Made by a program: the position numbers and the translations under genes
Notes under the pieces: generated by a model
What the model saw: only the letters and a program-made list of their open reading frames with translations
What the model was told of the DNA's origin: nothing
The model's database searches: none
Shown here: positions 41,913 to 51,400 of the stretch, piece by piece
Position numbering within the stretch: position 1 is the stretch's first letter
How the letters are laid out: each line of letters begins with the position of its first letter
Source of the DNA: Streptomyces sp. NBC_01267
GTDB taxonomy: Bacteria > Actinomycetota > Actinomycetes > Streptomycetales > Streptomycetaceae
DNA length: 64,000 nucleotides
Direction: 5' to 3'
Assembly (NCBI RefSeq): GCF_036241575.1
Contig: NZ_CP108455.1
Coordinates: 5,831,501 to 5,895,500 of the forward strand

Positions 41913-43244
41913 TCACACGCCTGCGAAGGCCTGTTCCAGCAAGTCGAGACCCTCGTTCAGCAGGTCCTCACCGATGACCAGGGGCGGCAGGAAACGCAGC
42001 ACGTTCCCGTAGGTGCCACAGGTCAGGACCAGCAGTCCCACGGAGTGGCAAGCCTTGGCCAAAGCTGCGGTCGCCTCCGGGTTCGGGTCCTTGGTGCCGG
42101 ACTTGACCAGCTCGATCGCGATCATCGCGCCACGGCCGCGGATGTCGCCGACGATGTCGTACTTCTCCTGAACGGCCGCCAGGCGGGTCTTCATGACCTC
42201 CTCGATGCGCTTCGCCTTCGCGTTGAGGTCGAGCTCCCGCATCGTCTCGATGGCGCCGAGAGCCGCGGCGCAGGCCACCGGGTTGCCGCCGTACGTACCG
42301 CCCAGGCCGCCGGAGTGCGCGGCGTCCATCATCTCGGCGCGGCCGGTCACCGCGGAGAGCGGCAGCCCGCCCGCGATGCCCTTGGCGGTGGTGATCAGGT
42401 CCGGGACGATGCCCTCGTCCTCGCACGCGAACCACTGGCCCGTACGGCAGAAACCGGACTGGATCTCGTCGGCCACGAAGACGATGCCGTTGTCCTTGGC
42501 GAACTGCGCGACGGCGGGCAGGAAGCCCTTCGCGGGCTCGATGAAGCCGCCCTCGCCGAGCACCGGCTCGATGATGATCGCGGCGACGTTGTCCGCGCCG
42601 ATCTGCTTCTTGATCATGTCGATGGCCTGGGCGGAGGCCTCGGCTCCGGCGTTCTCCGGGCCGGTCGGCCAGCGGTAGGCGTACGCCACGGGCACCCGGT
42701 AGACCTCGGGCGCGAACGGGCCGAAGCCGTTCTTGTACGGCATGTTCTTGGCGGTCAGCGCCATCGTGAGGTTCGTACGGCCGTGGTAGCCGTGGTCGAA
42801 GACCACGACGGCCTGCCGCTTGGTGTACGCGCGGGCGATCTTCACCGCGTTCTCGACGGCCTCGGCGCCGGAGTTGAAGAGCGCCGACTTCTTGGCGTGG
42901 TCGCCGGGGGTCAGCTCGGCGAGCTGCTCGCAGACCTCGACGTACCCCTCGTACGGCGTGACCATGAAACAGCTGTGGGTGAAGTCGGCGAGCTGCGCGG
43001 ACGCCCGGCGCACCACGGCCTCGGCGGACGCGCCGACCGAGGTCACGGCGATGCCGGAACCGAAGTCGATCAGCCGGTTGCCGTCGACGTCCTCGATGAT
43101 GCCGCCGCCCGCGCGGGTCGTGAAGGCCGGCAGCACGGAGCCGACACCCGCGGCGACCGCGGCGTTGCGACGGACCTGCAGCTCCTGCGACTTCGGGCCG
43201 GGGATGGCGGTGACGACGCGGCGCTCCTGCGGGAGAGCGGACAT
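41913..43244 (-). CDS. gabT: 4-aminobutyrate aminotransferase
   Basis: A 443-aa PLP-dependent class III aminotransferase turning GABA plus 2-oxoglutarate into succinate semialdehyde plus glutamate. PLP lysine K288 is in TTAKGIAGGLPLSAV; FNSGAEAVENAVKIAR and VFVADEIQSGFCRTG are the family's phosphate and pyridine-nitrogen contacts. The start MSALPQERRVVTAIPGPKS matches GabT. It completes the pathway from the upstream polyamine operon, although transcribed the other way. It is divergent from the ATPase gene. Confidence 0.94.
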   Translation of the reverse strand: MSALPQERRVVTAIPGPKSQELQVRRNAAVAAGVGSVLPAFTTRAGGGIIEDVDGNRLIDFGSGIAVTSVGASAEAVVRRASAQLADFTHSCFMVTPYEGYVEVCEQLAELTPGDHAKKSALFNSGAEAVENAVKIARAYTKRQAVVVFDHGYHGRTNLTMALTAKNMPYKNGFGPFAPEVYRVPVAYAYRWPTGPENAGAEASAQAIDMIKKQIGADNVAAIIIEPVLGEGGFIEPAKGFLPAVAQFAKDNGIVFVADEIQSGFCRTGQWFACEDEGIVPDLITTAKGIAGGLPLSAVTGRAEMMDAAHSGGLGGTYGGNPVACAAALGAIETMRELDLNAKAKRIEEVMKTRLAAVQEKYDIVGDIRGRGAMIAIELVKSGTKDPNPEATAALAKACHSVGLLVLTCGTYGNVLRFLPPLVIGEDLLNEGLDLLEQAFAGV

Positions 43245-43349
43245 GGGGGGCTCCTGTGGGACGAAATCGGACGCTTCCTCTTTTCAGCAGGCTAGGGGTG
43301 CGCTCCGGGCCGCGGCATGCTCCGTTCGGGAGTGATCGGGGCGTGTCGT

Positions 43350-43364
43350 TGTCCGTGACGGACA
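43350..43364. promoter_or_regulatory. Palindrome in the gabT / ATPase divergent region
   Basis: TGTCCG-TGA-CGGACA is a perfect 6-bp inverted repeat between the two divergent genes, about 105 bp from each start. It could be an operator for gabT; no regulator is implied by sequence. Confidence 0.35.
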
Positions 43365-43469
43365 TAGGCGCGTGACGGCGCCCGGCAGTGGGCACGTGGC
43401 ACTAGATTGAGGCGCGAGATCGAGGCGCACCGCACAGGGCAGACCTGGCTGGTACAGGGGGCAGGGGTC

Positions 43470-45842
43470 ATGGACACCGAAGGCACGTACGACGCACGCG
43501 GCACCCGGGGGGCCACCCCCTTACCGCGTCCTGCCGGGCCGCCCGTGGTCCCGCCCGCGCCGACCTACGCACCCGCGACCGGCCCGGTGCTCACCGAGTG
43601 GCTGGACGCCCCGCGCCACCACGCGGGGCCGGGCGTCTGGGCGTACGGACACGTGGAGCGCCCGCCGGAGTCCGCACACGTCCCCGGCCGCACCCTGGTC
43701 AGCGGCGCGGTGATCTCGCTGCTGGCCTGTGTGCTGGTCTGGTCGTTGTGGCGCAACGGCTACATCCCGTACTGGCGCATCCCGCTGGAACTCTTCACCC
43801 CCGGCGACTGGTGGAGCCGCCAGCGGATGGGCGAACCCGCGCCGGAGGGTGCCGTCCGGGCCCTGGAGTTCTACCGGTTCCTGATCGCCGGTGCGCTGCT
43901 CTACGGATTCGGCCGCCTGGGGAACTGGCGCGCGCTCTTCGAGCGCACCGTCGACGGCCGGGGGCCGCGCGTCCGCGCGGTGGCCGCGGCGGCCGTCGGG
44001 TTCGTCGTCTGGATGTTCGTCTGGGCGGGCACCCTGCCCGGTCTCGACCTGGTCTTCATGCTGCTGCCGCGGCCCTGGCTGACCGGCGGCGGCGACCCGG
44101 TCGCGGCGGCGGCCGTGGCGTACACGGTGTACGCGCTGATCACACTCGCCATTGCCTGGCCGTTCGCCAGGCTCGGCCGCTGGGGTTCGCTGCTGCGGGC
44201 CGCCCGCCACCCGCAGGACCGCCCCGCGCCGCCGCACGCCGCGACCGCGCACCGCGCCGCGCCGGACGCACCTGCCACCGGCCCGGCCGACTGGCCGGAG
44301 TTGCGGGCCCAGGGCCTCGTCGAACTCGCCGACCGGCTCTCCGACGAGGTGCGCTCCGGGCGGATGAACGACGTCGACTACACCCGGGTCCGCCGGGCCT
44401 GGCGCTCCGTGCAGGCGGATCCCTCCCGGCTCGAATCCTTCACCGACGCGGTGCGCAGGATGGGCTCGGCGGCCTGTGTGCACCCCTCCGGCGCCCGTGA
44501 CCTGCCGGTGCGCGCGGCCCGGCACGATCTGTTCGAACGCCAGGTCAGGCTCGGCACGGTCGAGCCCGGCGAGCGCAATCCGTACGCCAGGCGCGGCACC
44601 GGACTCGCCCTCGACCCCGAACTGCTCGGCACCTCGCTGCTGGCCGTCGGCCCGCCCGGCACCGGGAAGACCCGCCATCTGGTGCGGCCCGTGGTCGAAT
44701 CGCTGGCCCTCCAGGCGCTCGCGGGCCAGGCCGCCGTCATCGTCGTCGCCGCGGCGGGCACCCAGCTCGGGCCCGACGACGCGTACGACGTGGTGGTCAA
44801 GTTCGGCGACCCCGCCTCCGTGTACGACTTCGACCTCTACGGCGGCACCACCGACCCCGACGAGGCCGCGGCCGTACTCGCCGAGGCCTTCACCGGCGAC
44901 CTCCCCGAGGTGGACAGCAGGCGCGCGTCCACCGCGCTCGCCCAGCTGCTCGGCCCCTACCGCGCGGCCCACGGCCACTTCCCCTCCGTGCCCGAGCTGC
45001 GCGAGCTCCTCGACGGAGTGCCCGCGGCGCTCGCCACCCTGCGCGAGGCGCTCGACGCGGGCGGCCACTTCGGCCTCCAGCGCGAACTCGACGCCCGCGC
45101 CCGGCAGTCCGGAGCGCCCGGCGATCCCGGACCCGCGCTCGCCGACCGGGTCGCCACCCTCGACCGGCCCGCTTTCGCCGGGTTCTTCGACACCGACGGC
45201 AGGTCCAGGCCCTTCTCGCTGCGTTCCCTGGAACACCCCGTCCGGGTCCGGATCGACCTGCCCGAGCGCGGCCACGCCGAGGCCTCGCGGGTGCTCGCAC
45301 GGCTGGTGCTCGCCCAGTTCACCGCGAGCGCGTCGGTCCGCGCCGACCGCTCGCTCTTCGCCTGCCTCGTCCTCGACGACGCGACCCGTACCGTCACCGC
45401 CGACTCGGTCCGCTCCGTCCAGCGGCTGCGCTCCGCCCACGCCGGGGCGGTACTCACCCTGCGCAGCCTCAGCGACGTCCCGGAGGAACTGCACACCGCG
45501 CTGCTCGGGGCCGTCGGCTGCCGGATGGCCTTCTCCGGTGTGACCACCTGGGAGGGCCGGTCGTTCGCGGAGGCGTGGGGCACCGAGTGGGTGGAGACCA
45601 GGGACGTCACCCAGCGCACGGTCTTCGCAGATCAGCCGCTGACCCGGGCCATCCACTCGTTCAGGAAACTTGTCACAGGGAAGGCGGTGACGACGGACGC
45701 GGTGACGGTACGGAAGGTCGAGCGCGAGCGGTGGTCGGCCTCCGACCTGGCACATTCCGTGCCCGCGAGCCACGCGGTGCTGTCCCTGACCACGGTGCGC
45801 GGCGAACACGCGCCACCGCTCCTGGTGGATCTGCGCGGCTGA
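43470..45842 (+). CDS. VirD4/TraG-like membrane ATPase, orphan
   Basis: A 790-aa protein. Residues 1-60 are Pro-rich; about 70-215 contain four hydrophobic segments; the rest is cytoplasmic. Walker A GPPGTGKT is at residue 394, a Walker B-like CLVLDDA near 635, followed by AVLTLRSLSDVPEELHTALLGAVGCRMAF, which resembles the sensor region of VirD4/TraG coupling proteins. Such ATPases feed DNA or protein to secretion machines, but no conjugation or secretion genes are near, so the job is unknown. Leucine 18 is a TTA codon (43521-43523), implying bldA dependence. ATG 43470 is preceded by a G-rich stretch rather than a clear Shine-Dalgarno. It sits before a PucR regulator gene. Confidence 0.72.
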   Translation: MDTEGTYDARGTRGATPLPRPAGPPVVPPAPTYAPATGPVLTEWLDAPRHHAGPGVWAYGHVERPPESAHVPGRTLVSGAVISLLACVLVWSLWRNGYIPYWRIPLELFTPGDWWSRQRMGEPAPEGAVRALEFYRFLIAGALLYGFGRLGNWRALFERTVDGRGPRVRAVAAAAVGFVVWMFVWAGTLPGLDLVFMLLPRPWLTGGGDPVAAAAVAYTVYALITLAIAWPFARLGRWGSLLRAARHPQDRPAPPHAATAHRAAPDAPATGPADWPELRAQGLVELADRLSDEVRSGRMNDVDYTRVRRAWRSVQADPSRLESFTDAVRRMGSAACVHPSGARDLPVRAARHDLFERQVRLGTVEPGERNPYARRGTGLALDPELLGTSLLAVGPPGTGKTRHLVRPVVESLALQALAGQAAVIVVAAAGTQLGPDDAYDVVVKFGDPASVYDFDLYGGTTDPDEAAAVLAEAFTGDLPEVDSRRASTALAQLLGPYRAAHGHFPSVPELRELLDGVPAALATLREALDAGGHFGLQRELDARARQSGAPGDPGPALADRVATLDRPAFAGFFDTDGRSRPFSLRSLEHPVRVRIDLPERGHAEASRVLARLVLAQFTASASVRADRSLFACLVLDDATRTVTADSVRSVQRLRSAHAGAVLTLRSLSDVPEELHTALLGAVGCRMAFSGVTTWEGRSFAEAWGTEWVETRDVTQRTVFADQPLTRAIHSFRKLVTGKAVTTDAVTVRKVERERWSASDLAHSVPASHAVLSLTTVRGEHAPPLLVDLRG

Positions 45843-45945
45843 TCCGGTACAGCGACTCGTACGCCCTGGCAGAATCGGGGGAGCCGTTCATACGGGACGG
45901 CGCACTTCTCACCCGTTCTTCAGCCGAAGGTCCTACGGTCCTGCC

Positions 45946-47514
45946 ATGCCGCCCACGCTCGCCTCGCTCGTCCACCACTCCACGCTCAAACTGACCGTGC
46001 GAGCGGGGGAGGGCCGCCTGGACACGCCGGTGCGCTGGGCCCATGTGAGCGAGCTCGCCGACCCCGTTCCGTACATGGAGGGCGGTGAGCTCCTCCTCAT
46101 CACCGCCATGACGCTGGACACCGAGGACCCGGAGGCGATGCGGCGGTACGTACGACGGCTCGCCAAGGCCGGAGTGGTCGGGCTCGGCTTCGCGGTGGGC
46201 GTCCACTACGAGGACATCCCGGCAACTCTGGTCACCGCGGCCGAGGAGGAGGGCCTGCCCCTCCTGGAGGTGCCCCGCCGTACGCCGTTCCTGGCCATCA
46301 GCAAGGCGGTCTCGGCGGCCATCGCGGCCGACCAGTACCGCTCGGTGACCGCGGGTTTCGAGGCCCAGCGCGAGCTGACCCGGGCCGCGCTGGGCGGCGA
46401 CGGCCCCGGCGACCTGCTGGCGCGGCTCGCCTCGCACGTGAACGGCTGGGCCGCGCTGTACGACGCGTCCGGAGCCGTCGTGGCCGCCGCCCCGGAGTGG
46501 GCCGCCCGCCGGGCCGCCCGGCTCACCCCCGACGTGGCGCGGCTCGGCGGGCGCCCGGCCCCGGCGAGCGCCGTCGTCGGAGGCTCGGACGACCGCGTCG
46601 AACTCCAGTCCCTCGGCACCGGCCGCCGCCCGCACGGCGCGCTCGCCGTGGGCACGGGCGCGCCCCTGGGCACCGCCGAGCGGTACGCCGTGCACTCCGC
46701 GGTCGCCCTGCTCACCCTGACCACGGAGCGCTCGCGTGCACTGCGCGCGGCCGAGCAGCGGCTGGGTGCGGCGGTGCTCCGGATGCTGCTGGCCGGGGAG
46801 CCCGACCACGCGCGGACGGTCGCCGGGGACCTCTACAACGGTCTGCTGGACGCTCCGTACCGACTCCTCATCGCCGAGGGCGCACCGACCGCTCTCCACG
46901 AACTGGCCGAGGCCCTGGAGTCCGGTGCGTCCCGCGCGGGCGAGATGGTGCTCGTGGTCCCCGAGGGCGAACGGCTGGTCGTGCTGGCCGCCGACGCGGG
47001 AGCGGCGGTCACGGCCTGCACGGCGTACGCCCGCGGGCTGGAGGCCGACCGCGCTCGTGTGGAGCCCCCGGTCCCCACGGGCGAGGAGAGCGAGGTGGTC
47101 GTCGGCCAGTCGGCCCCGGCCGGCACGATCGCCGCGGCTTCCGCGTACCGCCAGGCCGAACAGGCGCTCTCGGTCGCCCGCCGCCGGGGCCGGGTCCTGG
47201 TCGAGCACGAGGACCTGGCGGCCGGTTCGGTGGTCCCGCTGCTCGCGGACGACGCGGTACGGGCGTTCGCCGACGGGATGCTGAGGCCGCTGCACGAGCA
47301 CGACGCGACCGGCCGCGGCGACCTGGTGGCGTCCCTGCGCGCCTGGCTCGCCCACCACGGCCAGTGGGACGCGGCGGCGGCGAACCTCGGGGTGCACCGC
47401 CACACGCTGCGCTACCGGATGCGGCGTGTGGAGGAGATCCTGGGGCGGTCGCTGGACGATCCGGACGTACGCATGGAGCTGTGGCTGGCGCTGAAGGCGA
47501 CCAGCATGCCGTGA
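45946..47514 (+). CDS. PucR-family transcriptional regulator
   Basis: A 522-aa regulator: an N-terminal purine-catabolism (PucR) domain at about residues 10-125 (GGELLLITAMTL), a GGDEF-like CdaR middle region at about 290-410, and a C-terminal helix-turn-helix (WDAAAANLGVHRHTLRYRMRRVEEILG) at about 470-505. PucR/CdaR proteins usually activate genes for nitrogen-compound use. The next gene, an aldehyde dehydrogenase 260 bp downstream on the same strand, and the polyamine genes nearby are reasonable targets. Confidence 0.92.
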   Translation: MPPTLASLVHHSTLKLTVRAGEGRLDTPVRWAHVSELADPVPYMEGGELLLITAMTLDTEDPEAMRRYVRRLAKAGVVGLGFAVGVHYEDIPATLVTAAEEEGLPLLEVPRRTPFLAISKAVSAAIAADQYRSVTAGFEAQRELTRAALGGDGPGDLLARLASHVNGWAALYDASGAVVAAAPEWAARRAARLTPDVARLGGRPAPASAVVGGSDDRVELQSLGTGRRPHGALAVGTGAPLGTAERYAVHSAVALLTLTTERSRALRAAEQRLGAAVLRMLLAGEPDHARTVAGDLYNGLLDAPYRLLIAEGAPTALHELAEALESGASRAGEMVLVVPEGERLVVLAADAGAAVTACTAYARGLEADRARVEPPVPTGEESEVVVGQSAPAGTIAAASAYRQAEQALSVARRRGRVLVEHEDLAAGSVVPLLADDAVRAFADGMLRPLHEHDATGRGDLVASLRAWLAHHGQWDAAAANLGVHRHTLRYRMRRVEEILGRSLDDPDVRMELWLALKATSMP

Positions 47515-47525
47515 CCAGCGGTGCC

Positions 47526-47585
47526 GTGCCCGGCCGACTCGTGCCCGGCCGACCCGCGACCGGCCGAGCCGTGACCAGGCAGGAG
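47526..47585 (+). repeat. Degenerate 15-bp tandem repeat after the PucR gene
   Basis: About four copies of a GTGCCCGGCCGACTC-like unit follow the stop codon directly; the later copies are more diverged. No function is evident. Confidence 0.6.
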
Positions 47586-47620
47586 GCGGCGGACCCGCGA
47601 TCGGGGAACGGTCCGTGGTG

Positions 47621-47654
47621 ACGGGGCGGGGCGCAACTCACCGCCCCGCCCTGT
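47621..47654 (+). terminator. Terminator of the PucR gene
   Basis: Thirteen base pairs (one G-U) between 47621-47633 and 47642-47654 with an 8-nt loop. The rest of the 260-bp gap before the aldehyde dehydrogenase gene shows no other element. Confidence 0.6.
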
Positions 47655-47774
47655 CACGCGACATTCCGTCACCCCGCACCGCCCCCACCACTCCACCCCG
47701 GACAAACACAACGCCGCTCCGGTACCCCTACCGTTGGAATCAACCACCCACCACCACGGAAGGGCCGGAATCTC

Positions 47775-49220
47775 ATGACTTCCACCCATGCCTTCTGGCT
47801 CGCCGGCCGCCAGGCCACCGGCGAGGACACCTTCGACGTCACCTCACCCTGGGACGGCCGGACCGTCGGCACGGTCGCCGTTCCGACCGACGCCCAGGTC
47901 GAGGAGGCCGTCGCCGCCGCCCACGCGGTCCGCGACGCATTCGCGGCGACCCCCGCGCACGTACGCGCCGCCGCCCTCGACCACGTCTCGCGCCGCCTGG
48001 TCGAGCGCACCGAGGAGATCGCGCAGCTGATCACGGCCGAGAACGGCAAGCCCATCAAGTGGGCCCGCGGCGAGGTCGGCCGGGCCGTCTCGGTGTTCCG
48101 GTTCGCCGCCGAGGAGGCCCGCCGCTACAACGGCGGCGAGGCACAGCGCCTGGACACCGACGCCGGTGGCGTGGGCCGCCTCGCGCTGACGCGCCGCTTC
48201 CCCCGTGGTGCGGTCCTCGGCATCGCGCCGTTCAACTTCCCGCTCAACCTGTGCGCCCACAAGATCGCCCCGGCGATCGCGGTCGGCGCGCCGATCATCC
48301 TCAAGCCCGCCCCGGCGACGCCCCTGTCGGGACTCGTGCTCGGCGAGCTGCTGGCCGAGACCGAGCTGCCCGCGGGCTCCTGGTCGGTCCTCCCGGTGAG
48401 CAACGACCGGATGCCCGCCCTCGTCCAGGACGAGCGGCTCCCGGTCATCTCCTTCACGGGTTCCGACAAGGTCGGCTACGCGATCATGGATTCGGTTCCG
48501 CGCAAGCACATCACGCTGGAACTCGGCGGCAACGGCGCGGCCGTCGTCCTCGCCGACTACGCCTCCGAGAAGGACCTCGACCAGGCCGCGTCCCGGATCG
48601 CCACCTTCTCGAACTACCAGGGCGGCCAGTCCTGCATCTCGGTGCAGCGGGTGATCGCCGACGCCTCGGTGTACGACCGGCTCGTCCCGAAGATCGTCGC
48701 GGCCGTGGCCGCGCAGGGCACCGGCGACCCCGCGGACGCCGCCACCGACGTCGGCCCGCTGGTCAGCGAGGACGCGGCCAGGCGCGTCGAGACCTGGGTG
48801 GACGAGGCCGTGAAGGCGGGCGCCCAGCTGCTCGCCGGCGGTACCCGCGACGGCGCCGCCTACGCGCCGACCGTGCTCGCCGACGTACCGGCGGACACCA
48901 CGGTCGCCCGCGAGGAGATCTTCGGCCCCGTCATGACCCTCACCAGGGTCGACGGGGAGGAAGCGGCGTTCGCCGCCGTCAACGACTCCAAGTACGGCCT
49001 GCAGGCGGGCGTGTTCACGCACGACGTGCAGGCGGCGTTCCGCGCCCACAGCGCCCTGGAGGTCGGCGGCGTGATCGTCGGCGACGTCCCGTCGTACCGC
49101 GCGGACCAGATGCCCTACGGCGGTGCCAAGCAGTCCGGCGTCGGCCGCGAGGGCGTGCGCTTCGCCATGGAGGACTACACCTACGAGCGGGTCATGGTCT
49201 TCACGGGCGTCTCGCTGTGA
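47775..49220 (+). CDS. Aldehyde dehydrogenase (NAD(P)-dependent)
   Basis: A 481-aa aldehyde dehydrogenase with catalytic C287 in GGQSCISVQRV and the base in ITLELGGNGA. The GQSC/FNFPLNL pattern belongs to the lactaldehyde / phosphonoacetaldehyde / semialdehyde group rather than to the 4-aminobutyraldehyde enzymes at 25032 and 31222. With gabT in the same area, succinate semialdehyde is a candidate substrate, but this is inference. A strong hairpin follows at 49266-49295. Confidence 0.87.
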   Translation: MTSTHAFWLAGRQATGEDTFDVTSPWDGRTVGTVAVPTDAQVEEAVAAAHAVRDAFAATPAHVRAAALDHVSRRLVERTEEIAQLITAENGKPIKWARGEVGRAVSVFRFAAEEARRYNGGEAQRLDTDAGGVGRLALTRRFPRGAVLGIAPFNFPLNLCAHKIAPAIAVGAPIILKPAPATPLSGLVLGELLAETELPAGSWSVLPVSNDRMPALVQDERLPVISFTGSDKVGYAIMDSVPRKHITLELGGNGAAVVLADYASEKDLDQAASRIATFSNYQGGQSCISVQRVIADASVYDRLVPKIVAAVAAQGTGDPADAATDVGPLVSEDAARRVETWVDEAVKAGAQLLAGGTRDGAAYAPTVLADVPADTTVAREEIFGPVMTLTRVDGEEAAFAAVNDSKYGLQAGVFTHDVQAAFRAHSALEVGGVIVGDVPSYRADQMPYGGAKQSGVGREGVRFAMEDYTYERVMVFTGVSL

Positions 49221-49265
49221 CCGTAGTGACCGCGTGACCTGAACGGACGCAGCTGTTCCCGGCCC

Positions 49266-49295
49266 GGCCACCCCTCGTACGCGCGAGGGGTGGCC
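49266..49295 (+). terminator. Terminator after the aldehyde dehydrogenase gene
   Basis: A perfect 12-bp stem GGCCACCCCTCG / CGAGGGGTGGCC with a 6-nt loop, 46 nt after the stop. Confidence 0.7.
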
Positions 49296-49389
49296 GCAGT
49301 GGCAGGAATGGGGTAGATACGGACGAGTAGCACCACCCTGGTCGCAGGCAGGTGTGTCCACCCCACATCCGCGGTGAGGAGTACCCCTC

Positions 49390-51327
49390 ATGACCGCACC
49401 ACTCGACAAGCCCCGGGTCACCGAGCGTGAAGCGCGCCAGGTCGCCGAGGCCGCGCGGGAGCAGGACTGGCACAAGCCGTCCTTCGCCAAGGAGCTGTTC
49501 CTCGGCCGCTTCCGCCTCGACCTGATCCATCCCCATCCGCTGCCCGACGCGGAGGCCGCCCGGCGCGGCGAGGCCTTCCTGGCGAAGCTCCGCGTCTTCT
49601 GCGAGACGCGGATCGACGGCGCGCTGATCGAACGCGAGGCGCGGATCCCCGACGAGACGGTCGACGGGCTCAAGAAGCTCGGCGCGCTCGGCATGAAGAT
49701 CGACACCAAGTACGGCGGTCTCGGCCTCACGCAGGTGTACTACAACCGGGCACTGTCCCTGATCGGTTCGGCCAGCCCGGCCGTCGGCGCGCTGCTCTCC
49801 GCGCACCAGTCCATCGGTGTCCCGCAGCCGCTGAAGCAGTTCGGCACCCAGGAGCAGAAGGACACCTTCCTGCCGAGGCTGGCCCGCACCGACATCTCGG
49901 CGTTCCTGCTCACCGAGCCGGACGTCGGCTCCGACCCGGCCCGCCTGGCGACCTCGGCGGTCCCGGACGGCGACACGTACGTCCTCGACGGGGTGAAGCT
50001 CTGGACGACCAACGGTGTCGTCGCGGATCTGCTCGTCGTGATGGCCCGGGTCCCGAGGACCGCGGACCGCAAGGGCGGCATCACCGCCTTCATCGTCGAG
50101 GCGGACTCCCCGGGCATCACCGTCGAGCACCGCAACGCCTTCATGGGCCTGCGCGGCCTGGAGAACGGCGTGACCCGGTTCCACCAGGTCCGGGTCCCCG
50201 CCGCGAACCGCATCGGCCCGGAGGGCGCCGGTCTCAAGATCGCCCTCACCACCCTCAACACCGGGCGCCTCTCGCTTCCCGCGATGTGCGTGGGCGCCGG
50301 CAAATGGTGTCTGAAAATCGCCCGCGAGTGGTCGGCCGAGCGGGAACAGTGGGGCAGGCCCGTGGCCCGCCACGAGGCGGTCGGCGCCAAGATCTCCTTC
50401 ATCGCCGCGACCACCTTCGCCCTCGAAGCAGTCGTCGACCTCTCCTCCCAGATGGCCGACGAGGACCGCAACGACATCCGCATCGAAGCCGCGCTCGCCA
50501 AGCTCTACGGCTCCGAGATGGGCTGGCGGATGGCGGACGAACTGGTCCAGATCCGCGGCGGCCGGGGCTTCGAGACCGCGGACTCCCTCGCGGCCCGCGG
50601 CGAACGGCCCGTCCCCGCCGAGCAGATGCTCAGGGACATGCGCATCAACCGCATCTTCGAGGGCTCGACGGAGATCATGCACCTGCTGATCGCCCGGGAG
50701 GCCGTCGACGCCCACCTCTCGGTCGCGGGCGACCTGATCGACCCCGACGCCTCGCTGAAGGACAAGGCACGGGCGGGCGGACAGGCCACCGCGTTCTACG
50801 CCCGCTGGCTGCCGAAGCTGGTCGCGGGCCCGGGACAGCTCCCCGGCGCGTACGCCGCGTTCCACCCGCACGGCCACCCGGACCTCTCCGTACACCTGCG
50901 CCACGTCGAACGCTCTGCCCGCAAGCTGGCCCGCTCGACCTTCTACGCCATGTCGCGCTGGCAGGGAAAGATGGAGACCAAGCAGGGCTTCCTGGGCCGC
51001 ATCGTCGACATCGGCGCGGAACTCTTCGCGATGAGCGCGGCCTGCGTACGGGCCGAACTCCTGCGCTCGTCGGACGACCACGGGCGCGAGGCGTACCAAC
51101 TGGCCGACGTCTTCTGCCGCCAGGCCCGCATCCGGGTGGACGAACTCTTCACCCGGCTCTGGAGCAACACCGACGACCTGGACCGCACGGTGGTCTCGGG
51201 GGTCCTGTCCGGTACGTACACCTGGCTGGAACAGGGCATCGTCGACCCCTCCGGCGAAGGCCCCTGGATCGCCGACGCGACCCCGGGACCGTCCACGACG
51301 GACAACGTCCACCGCAGAATCCGCTGA
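49390..51327 (+). CDS. Large acyl-CoA dehydrogenase
   Basis: A 645-aa FAD-dependent acyl-CoA dehydrogenase, much longer than the usual 380-400 aa because of about 60 extra residues at the N-terminus and about 200 at the C-terminus. The middle domain has LLTEPDVGSDPARLATSA and DGVKLWTTNG (substrate and FAD contacts). RMADELVQIRGGRGFETADSLAARGERP and RINRIFEGSTEIMHLLIAREAVD carry the C-terminal FAD motif and position of the catalytic glutamate. Similar long actinobacterial enzymes exist. The Shine-Dalgarno GAGGAG precedes ATG 49390. Substrate chain length is unknown. Confidence 0.88.
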   Translation: MTAPLDKPRVTEREARQVAEAAREQDWHKPSFAKELFLGRFRLDLIHPHPLPDAEAARRGEAFLAKLRVFCETRIDGALIEREARIPDETVDGLKKLGALGMKIDTKYGGLGLTQVYYNRALSLIGSASPAVGALLSAHQSIGVPQPLKQFGTQEQKDTFLPRLARTDISAFLLTEPDVGSDPARLATSAVPDGDTYVLDGVKLWTTNGVVADLLVVMARVPRTADRKGGITAFIVEADSPGITVEHRNAFMGLRGLENGVTRFHQVRVPAANRIGPEGAGLKIALTTLNTGRLSLPAMCVGAGKWCLKIAREWSAEREQWGRPVARHEAVGAKISFIAATTFALEAVVDLSSQMADEDRNDIRIEAALAKLYGSEMGWRMADELVQIRGGRGFETADSLAARGERPVPAEQMLRDMRINRIFEGSTEIMHLLIAREAVDAHLSVAGDLIDPDASLKDKARAGGQATAFYARWLPKLVAGPGQLPGAYAAFHPHGHPDLSVHLRHVERSARKLARSTFYAMSRWQGKMETKQGFLGRIVDIGAELFAMSAACVRAELLRSSDDHGREAYQLADVFCRQARIRVDELFTRLWSNTDDLDRTVVSGVLSGTYTWLEQGIVDPSGEGPWIADATPGPSTTDNVHRRIR

Positions 51328-51335
51328 CCCCCTGC

Positions 51336-51366
51336 CCGGGGCGGTCCACTGTCCGGACCGCCCCGG
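51336..51366 (+). terminator. Terminator after the acyl-CoA dehydrogenase gene
   Basis: A perfect 12-bp stem CCGGGGCGGTCC / GGACCGCCCCGG with a 7-nt loop, 8 nt after the stop codon. Confidence 0.7.
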
Positions 51367-51400
51367 CGCCCGGCGCGCACGCACGGCAGAATGTCCGTCC

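Noticed and set aside
43521..45809. Minus-strand open frame of 762 codons opposite the VirD4-like ATPase
   Set aside because: Shadow composition, no ribosome-binding site, no motif; the plus-strand gene has a Walker A and membrane segments.
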